Positions 59,759-64,000 of a DNA stretch of 64,000 bases are shown piece after piece (the stretch's first letter is position 1; each line of letters starts with the position of its first letter). The stretch comes from Veillonella_A intestinalis (GTDB taxonomy: Bacteria > Bacillota > Negativicutes > Veillonellales > Veillonellaceae). The stretch is taken from positions 124,001 to 188,000 of the forward strand of contig NZ_CALPCB010000003.1 of NCBI RefSeq assembly GCF_943192895.1. The letters run 5' to 3'. A model generated the notes under the pieces. It did not search any database, had not been told where the DNA came from, and was given only the letters and a program-made list of their open reading frames with translations. Made by a program: the position numbers and the translations under genes.

Positions 59759-62137
59759 TTACCACTCTAATTCATTACCAAGAGTGCGACCGCGACCAGT
59801 CACAGCGTCAAGCATAATACGTTGTTCTAACTGAGCCACCATTTTCTTCGTAGCTTTTACAGCATCTGGATTTACAGAAATGGAGTCAATACCACTGCGT
59901 ACCAAGAATTCACAGAAATCAGGATATACACTTGGTGCTTGTCCACAAATAGATACTGTTTTGCCATCACGATGAGCTACTTCGATTAGGTGATGAATCG
60001 CACGACGGATTGCCAAATTACGTTCATCATAAATATGTTGTACCGTTTCATTATCACGGTCACAACCAAGAATTAACATAGTTAAGTCATTGGAGCCGAT
60101 AGAGTAGCCATCTACATATTGGTTAAATTGATCAGCTAAGATAATGTTTGCTGGAATTTCAGCCATGAGCCAAATTTTGAAATCAGCACTGCGTGCCAAA
60201 CCATTTTCAGCCATTACGCGCGTTACTTCTGCAGCTTCTTGTACGGTACGGCAGAATGGAATCATAACTTGTAAGTTTTTGAAACCATATTCTTCACGAA
60301 CTTTACGAATAGCTGCTAATTCCAATTGGAAAGCTGGTGCATATTTAGGGTCATAGTAACGAGAAGCACCACGCCAGCCAAGTAAAGCACTGGATTCATG
60401 TGGTTCGTGCTTATCGCCACCATTTAAATCACGATATTCGCTAGATTTGAAATCGCTTAAGCGAAGCACTACTTGACGAGGTGCCAATGCCTGACATACT
60501 TTACGCATACCTTCAGCTAATGTATCAATAGCGAATTGGCTACGACCAGTTTCAATCAAATGCAATGGATGTTCATGGATGAAGGTAGTCCAAATAAACT
60601 CTTCACGCATCAAACCAATGCCATCACATGGTAAAACACCATATTTTTCAGCTAAATCAGGGTCACCAAGATTCATATATACTTTAGTGCCTGTTACTGG
60701 AATATATTCACTAACTACTTGTGCCGAAGCTTCTGCTTTTGGTTTTACAGCATCTTCTAAAATGCCATCATATACGATACCATTTGTTGCATCTACAGTA
60801 ATCATCTGACCATCAGCAATGCGTTTTGTGCCTTCTTCACTGCGGCTTTTAGTACCAACGATACAAGGAATGCCTAATTCACGACTTACGATAGATGCAT
60901 GACAAGTCATACCGCCCGCATCAGTTACAATCGCTTTAGCTTTTTTCATAGCTGGTACCCAGTCCGGTGCCGTCATTGTAGTAACAAGAATTTCCCCTTC
61001 TTTGAAACTATCAATATCAGCTGGGTCTAAAATAACATGAGCTTTACCAGCCGCTTTACCAGGACTAGCTGGTAAACCTTTTACCACGATTTCACGAGAT
61101 GTTGTAGTTTGTACAGCTTCTTCCGCTGGTTTTTCATCTTTATTTTTACGGGACCAAACTGTTTCTGGACGAGCTTGTAAGATCCAAATCTTATTATCTC
61201 GTTCATCAACGCCCCATTCCATATCCATGTAGCAACCGTAATGTTTTTCAATAGCTTTAGCATAGGAAGCTAACTCAAGAACTTGTTCATCAGTAAGCAC
61301 TTGTGCCTTAGCTTGTTCTTCTGGAATTACTATTTCAGCACAGTCTCCATCAGGATTACGAACAAGCGCAATATTTTTATCGTTAATCATACGACTTTCG
61401 ATTTTCATTGCTTTTTTATTAACAGTGAAGTTATCTGGCGTAACTGTTCCTTGTACTACATATTCCCCAAGGCCCCAAGACCCTTCAATTAAAATACTTT
61501 CATCATTACCAGTCACAAGGTCAACTGTAAACATAACACCAGCAGATTTGGAGAATACCATCATCTGAATAGCTGCACTCAAAGCTACAGTCATATGGTC
61601 AAAACCTTGTTTTACACGATAGTAAGTAGCGCGATCTGTAAATGTAGATGCGTAGCATTCTTTTACTTTTTGGATAATTACATCAGCACCACGAACATTT
61701 AAGTATGTATCTTGTTGGCCTGCAAAACTTGCATCTGGTAAATCTTCAGCCGTCGCACTAGAACGAACTGCTACGAAAGGATTGTCTTCATTTACTTTCT
61801 GTCCCAATTCAGCATAGGCTTTTTCAATAGCTTCTGCTAATTCCTGTGGCATTTCTGCATCACAAATTAATTTGCGAATATTAGCACAAATTTCACGTAA
61901 CAAGGCAGAATTTTCTACATCATCTAATTTATCAAGTTCTGCTTTAATTTTGTCTTCTAAACCAGTACGTTCCATAAAGAACCGATAGCCATGAGCAGTT
62001 GTAGCAAAACCGTATGGTACAGGTACATTTGTGGAGGAAGTCATTTCCCCTAACGAAGAAGATTTACCACCAACTAAGGCTACATCTTCACGCTTTAATT
62101 CATCAAACCAAAGTACATATGCATTTTCACGATTCAT
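59759..62137 (-). CDS. ppsA: Phosphoenolpyruvate synthase
   Basis: Makes PEP from pyruvate and ATP (pyruvate, water dikinase), needed for growth on lactate or pyruvate. 792 residues. N-terminal ATP-binding domain (LVGGKSSSLGEM, AVRSSATAEDLPDASFAGQQDTY given here in pieces: AVRSSATAEDLP), phospho-His domain with GGMTCHASIVSRELGIP (catalytic His with Thr as the PpsR target) and a C-terminal TIM barrel with SIGSNDLTMLILGCDRD. AGGAGG sets the ATG at 62137. Confidence 0.93.
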   Translation of the reverse strand: MNRENAYVLWFDELKREDVALVGGKSSSLGEMTSSTNVPVPYGFATTAHGYRFFMERTGLEDKIKAELDKLDDVENSALLREICANIRKLICDAEMPQELAEAIEKAYAELGQKVNEDNPFVAVRSSATAEDLPDASFAGQQDTYLNVRGADVIIQKVKECYASTFTDRATYYRVKQGFDHMTVALSAAIQMMVFSKSAGVMFTVDLVTGNDESILIEGSWGLGEYVVQGTVTPDNFTVNKKAMKIESRMINDKNIALVRNPDGDCAEIVIPEEQAKAQVLTDEQVLELASYAKAIEKHYGCYMDMEWGVDERDNKIWILQARPETVWSRKNKDEKPAEEAVQTTTSREIVVKGLPASPGKAAGKAHVILDPADIDSFKEGEILVTTMTAPDWVPAMKKAKAIVTDAGGMTCHASIVSRELGIPCIVGTKSRSEEGTKRIADGQMITVDATNGIVYDGILEDAVKPKAEASAQVVSEYIPVTGTKVYMNLGDPDLAEKYGVLPCDGIGLMREEFIWTTFIHEHPLHLIETGRSQFAIDTLAEGMRKVCQALAPRQVVLRLSDFKSSEYRDLNGGDKHEPHESSALLGWRGASRYYDPKYAPAFQLELAAIRKVREEYGFKNLQVMIPFCRTVQEAAEVTRVMAENGLARSADFKIWLMAEIPANIILADQFNQYVDGYSIGSNDLTMLILGCDRDNETVQHIYDERNLAIRRAIHHLIEVAHRDGKTVSICGQAPSVYPDFCEFLVRSGIDSISVNPDAVKATKKMVAQLEQRIMLDAVTGRGRTLGNELEW

Positions 62138-62491
62138 TATATGAAACCTCCTGAAGAAAAGAAATACATCAACTAAGTAAATAGTACAACACATTTAATG
62201 AAATGTCAATTATATTTCACACTTTATAGAATATTATTCATATATTGCATAGCCATTAGCACAGAAACAACTACACTAAATATAGTTACATATACCTATT
62301 AAGCACTATCTAACTATGTAATCAAAATAAAAAGACCCAGAGTTAATTGTACGTTTTAACTCTGGGTCTTTTATACATTAAAGTATATTTCTTGTTATAG
62401 CTTATCTCATACAGTGTACGTTATAGCTTATATTCATATAATACATGTATAACTGCATTATATAGTGCAACATATTATATAGTGCAGCACA
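62138..62491 (-). promoter_or_regulatory. ppsA promoter region
   Basis: Minus-strand -35 TTGACA (62204-62209), 17-bp spacer, -10 TACTAT (62181-62186). A dyad ACATTT-CATT-AAATGT lies within the spacer and overlaps the -35, a likely operator. The rest, to 62491, holds the tyrS terminator (62327-62373) and no gene. Confidence 0.65.
62327..62373 (-). terminator. Terminator of tyrS
   Basis: Minus-strand stem AAAGACCCAGAGTT/AACTCTGGGTCTTT with flanking T run, about 119 bp after the tyrS stop. Confidence 0.85.
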
Positions 62492-63700
62492 TTAATTGAA
62501 TTTAATTTTGATAAATTTACGTTTACCTACTTGTAGCACCATATCATCTGCTAGTTCAATATTTTCGTCAGCACATTTTTCACCATTAATTTTAAAGGCA
62601 CCAGCTTTAATGGAACGACGTGCTTCACTATTACTTGCTGTTAAACCTGCATCTGTTAATAACTGTGGTACATATACAGGCTCTGATGGTTTTGCCATAG
62701 CATATTCAGGAATATCCGTTGGTAAATCATGCTTTTGGAATACCCGAATAAACTGTTCCTGCGCTTCATTAGCCGCCTCTTCACCATGATACAAACGAAC
62801 AATGGTATGAGCCAATTTCATTTTTGTATCACGAGGATGCGCTGTGCCAGCTTCTAAGGCTTTGCCTAATTCTTCTTGTTCTTCAATAGACATATCCGTT
62901 ACTAACATAAAGTAACGCATCATAAGCTCATCAGGAATTGACATAGCTTTACCATACATTTCTGCTGGAGCCTCGCTAATGCCAATGTAATTCCCCAAGG
63001 ATTTACTCATCTTTTGAACGCCATCAAGACCTTCTAAAATAGGCATAGTAATAATTGTCTGTGGTGCTTGACCATATTCTTCTTGTAAATGACGCCCCAT
63101 TAATAAGTTGAAGGTCTGATCAGTACCGCCAAACTCAATATCAGCTTCAAGTGCTACTGAATCATAACCCTGCATCAATGGATACATAAATTCATGAACT
63201 CCAATAGGGCGCCCTTCTGTATAACGCTTTTGGAAATCATCCCGTTCCAACATGCGAGCCACCGTATATTTAGCAGATAGTTTTAGTACATCTTCAAAAG
63301 ATAATTTACTAAGCCATTCGCTATTATAAACAACTTTAGTCTTTGACTCATCAAGCACTTTAAAAATCTGTTCTTTATAGGTCATAGCATTATGTGCTAC
63401 AGCCGCTTCATCAAGAGGAGGACGAGTTACACTTTTACCAGTAGGATCACCGATACGAGCTGTAAAATCACCAATCAAAATAATAATTTGATGACCTAAA
63501 TCCTGGAATGTTTTTAATTTACGTAACACTACCGTATGTCCCAAATGAATATCTGGTGCGGTTGGATCAAGGCCCAGTTTAATTTTTAATGGTTTATTTT
63601 CAGCAATAGATTTTGCTAATTTCTTTTTAAAATCTTCTTCTGGAAGTAAATTTTCCACGCCATGTTTAATCAGGCGTAATTGTTCTTCCAATGTTTTCAT
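62492..63700 (-). CDS. tyrS: Tyrosyl-tRNA synthetase
   Basis: Charges tRNA-Tyr. 402 residues. Class I signatures HLGH (LDPTAPDIHLGHT) and KMSKSLGN, tyrosine-binding GGTDQTFNLLMGR, and a C-terminal S4-like RNA-binding domain with SNSEARRSIKAGAFKINGE. The TTG one codon upstream is not needed; the ATG has a GGAGG at good spacing. No T-box leader is seen because the penicillin-binding protein gene ends 19 bp upstream. Confidence 0.93.
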   Translation of the reverse strand: MKTLEEQLRLIKHGVENLLPEEDFKKKLAKSIAENKPLKIKLGLDPTAPDIHLGHTVVLRKLKTFQDLGHQIIILIGDFTARIGDPTGKSVTRPPLDEAAVAHNAMTYKEQIFKVLDESKTKVVYNSEWLSKLSFEDVLKLSAKYTVARMLERDDFQKRYTEGRPIGVHEFMYPLMQGYDSVALEADIEFGGTDQTFNLLMGRHLQEEYGQAPQTIITMPILEGLDGVQKMSKSLGNYIGISEAPAEMYGKAMSIPDELMMRYFMLVTDMSIEEQEELGKALEAGTAHPRDTKMKLAHTIVRLYHGEEAANEAQEQFIRVFQKHDLPTDIPEYAMAKPSEPVYVPQLLTDAGLTASNSEARRSIKAGAFKINGEKCADENIELADDMVLQVGKRKFIKIKFN

Positions 63701-63722
63701 CAATCTTCCTCCTCTAAACTAA

Positions 63723-64000
63723 CTACTCATCTTTACTCGATTTTGATGATTTCTTAGCTGGCTTTTTAGCTGGTTCTTCTTTGCTCTCATCTTCAGAACT
63801 CGCAGACTCCTCGCTTACAGCTTCTTCTTTACTATCTTTATCGTCTTTTTTTACTTTATCTTTATCTTTCTCCTTAGGATCTTCTTTCTTAGGAGGAGGT
63901 GCATAGCCTTGGTTAGCAATAGCTGCAGCCCCTGGCGGCACCGTGAAATCACTAGCTGGAATATCCATAGCTGTTAACGCTTCAGACATAAAATCACGCC
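63723..64000 (-). CDS. Class A penicillin-binding protein, C-terminal part (partial)
   Basis: The frame is open to the window end. It begins RDFMSEALTAMDIPASDFTV and PPG, the stretch that ends the transpeptidase domain of PBP1A-type enzymes, followed by a charged Lys/Glu/Ser tail of about 70 residues, presumably periplasmic. Only about 92 codons are visible, so catalytic motifs lie outside. Class A PBPs polymerise and cross-link peptidoglycan. Confidence 0.65.
   Translation of the reverse strand, partial: RDFMSEALTAMDIPASDFTVPPGAAAIANQGYAPPPKKEDPKEKDKDKVKKDDKDSKEEAVSEESASSEDESKEEPAKKPAKKSSKSSKDE

Noticed and set aside
63701..63722. A T-box leader for tyrS
   Set aside because: Only about 20 bp separate tyrS from the upstream gene, and no T-box sequence or specifier hairpin is visible.
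1..64000. CRISPR arrays, rRNA, tRNA and complete insertion sequences
   Set aside because: No regularly spaced identical repeats with unique spacers, no rRNA-like or cloverleaf sequence and no transposase frame were seen on either strand.

Overview
The window looks like chromosomal DNA of a low-GC, anaerobic Negativicutes bacterium, most probably a Veillonella. The reasons are AT-rich intergenic DNA with Gram-positive style SD and sigma-A promoter signals, combined with diderm traits: the 3' end of a TonB-dependent receptor ending in Phe, a periplasmic NikA-type binding protein, and Psd/PssA phospholipid synthesis. The genus is inferred from gene style, not from a database search. Most genes lie on the minus strand. 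I saw no rRNA, tRNA, CRISPR array or complete insertion sequence.

Layout. 1-5.4 kb: a five-gene NikABCDE-type metal importer. 5.4-6.6 kb: an SMR efflux pump with its MarR regulator and an array of MarR-like operators. 6.6-9.3 kb: an arsenic locus (arsR, acr3, a cysteine hydrolase, arsC) with two ArsR-type palindromes. 9.4-12.2 kb: a deleted reductase pseudogene, two secreted proteins of unknown function and an FrnE-like DsbA protein. 12.3-15 kb: a P1B metal ATPase and CsoR, with twin CsoR-type operators. 15.1-16.5 kb: a MerR regulator followed by a MerR-type promoter (19-bp spacer) that drives only a predicted 19-residue peptide. 16.6-19.3 kb: a TonB-receptor remnant, then a Y-family polymerase/YolD/unknown cassette. 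19.4-24.3 kb: PAP2 phosphatase and thiN-antiporter-histidine kinase-response regulator. 24.5-45.5 kb: many small redox and detoxification genes (DoxX, Rrf2, NmrA-like, nitroreductases, pirin, luciferase-like monooxygenase, an RclA-like hypothiocyanite reductase, quinone reductase, monooxygenase, flavodoxin), two TerC paralogues, truncated genes (PhzF, AraC) and a small accessory locus at 35.8-37.2 kb. 45.7-64 kb: mostly core genes: MATE pump, surE, an envelope/nucleotide operon (guaB, wecG-like, psd, pssA, GT2), recG, rpmB, and a gluconeogenic operon (ppsA, ccpN, ppsR, dgt-like), then tyrS and the 3' end of a class A penicillin-binding protein gene.

How it fits together. Metal handling (Nik importer, P1B ATPase, TerC proteins, arsenic genes) and defence against electrophiles and oxidants dominate the first 45 kb. 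Several of these genes carry readable promoters with operators: ArsR, CsoR, MerR, MarR, an Rrf2-associated motif shared by two promoters, and an MhqR-like box. The PEP synthase locus keeps its enzyme beside its transcriptional regulator (CcpN type) and its kinase/phosphorylase (PpsR).

A recurring oddity is short degenerate tandem repeats (7 to 25 bp units). They sit at gene ends, in promoters and, in the metal ATPase, inside the coding sequence as a 48-residue insert. The most promising undescribed unit is the MerR-controlled micropeptide at 15.15-15.45 kb. All starts were re-chosen by ribosome binding site; nothing here was checked against databases.
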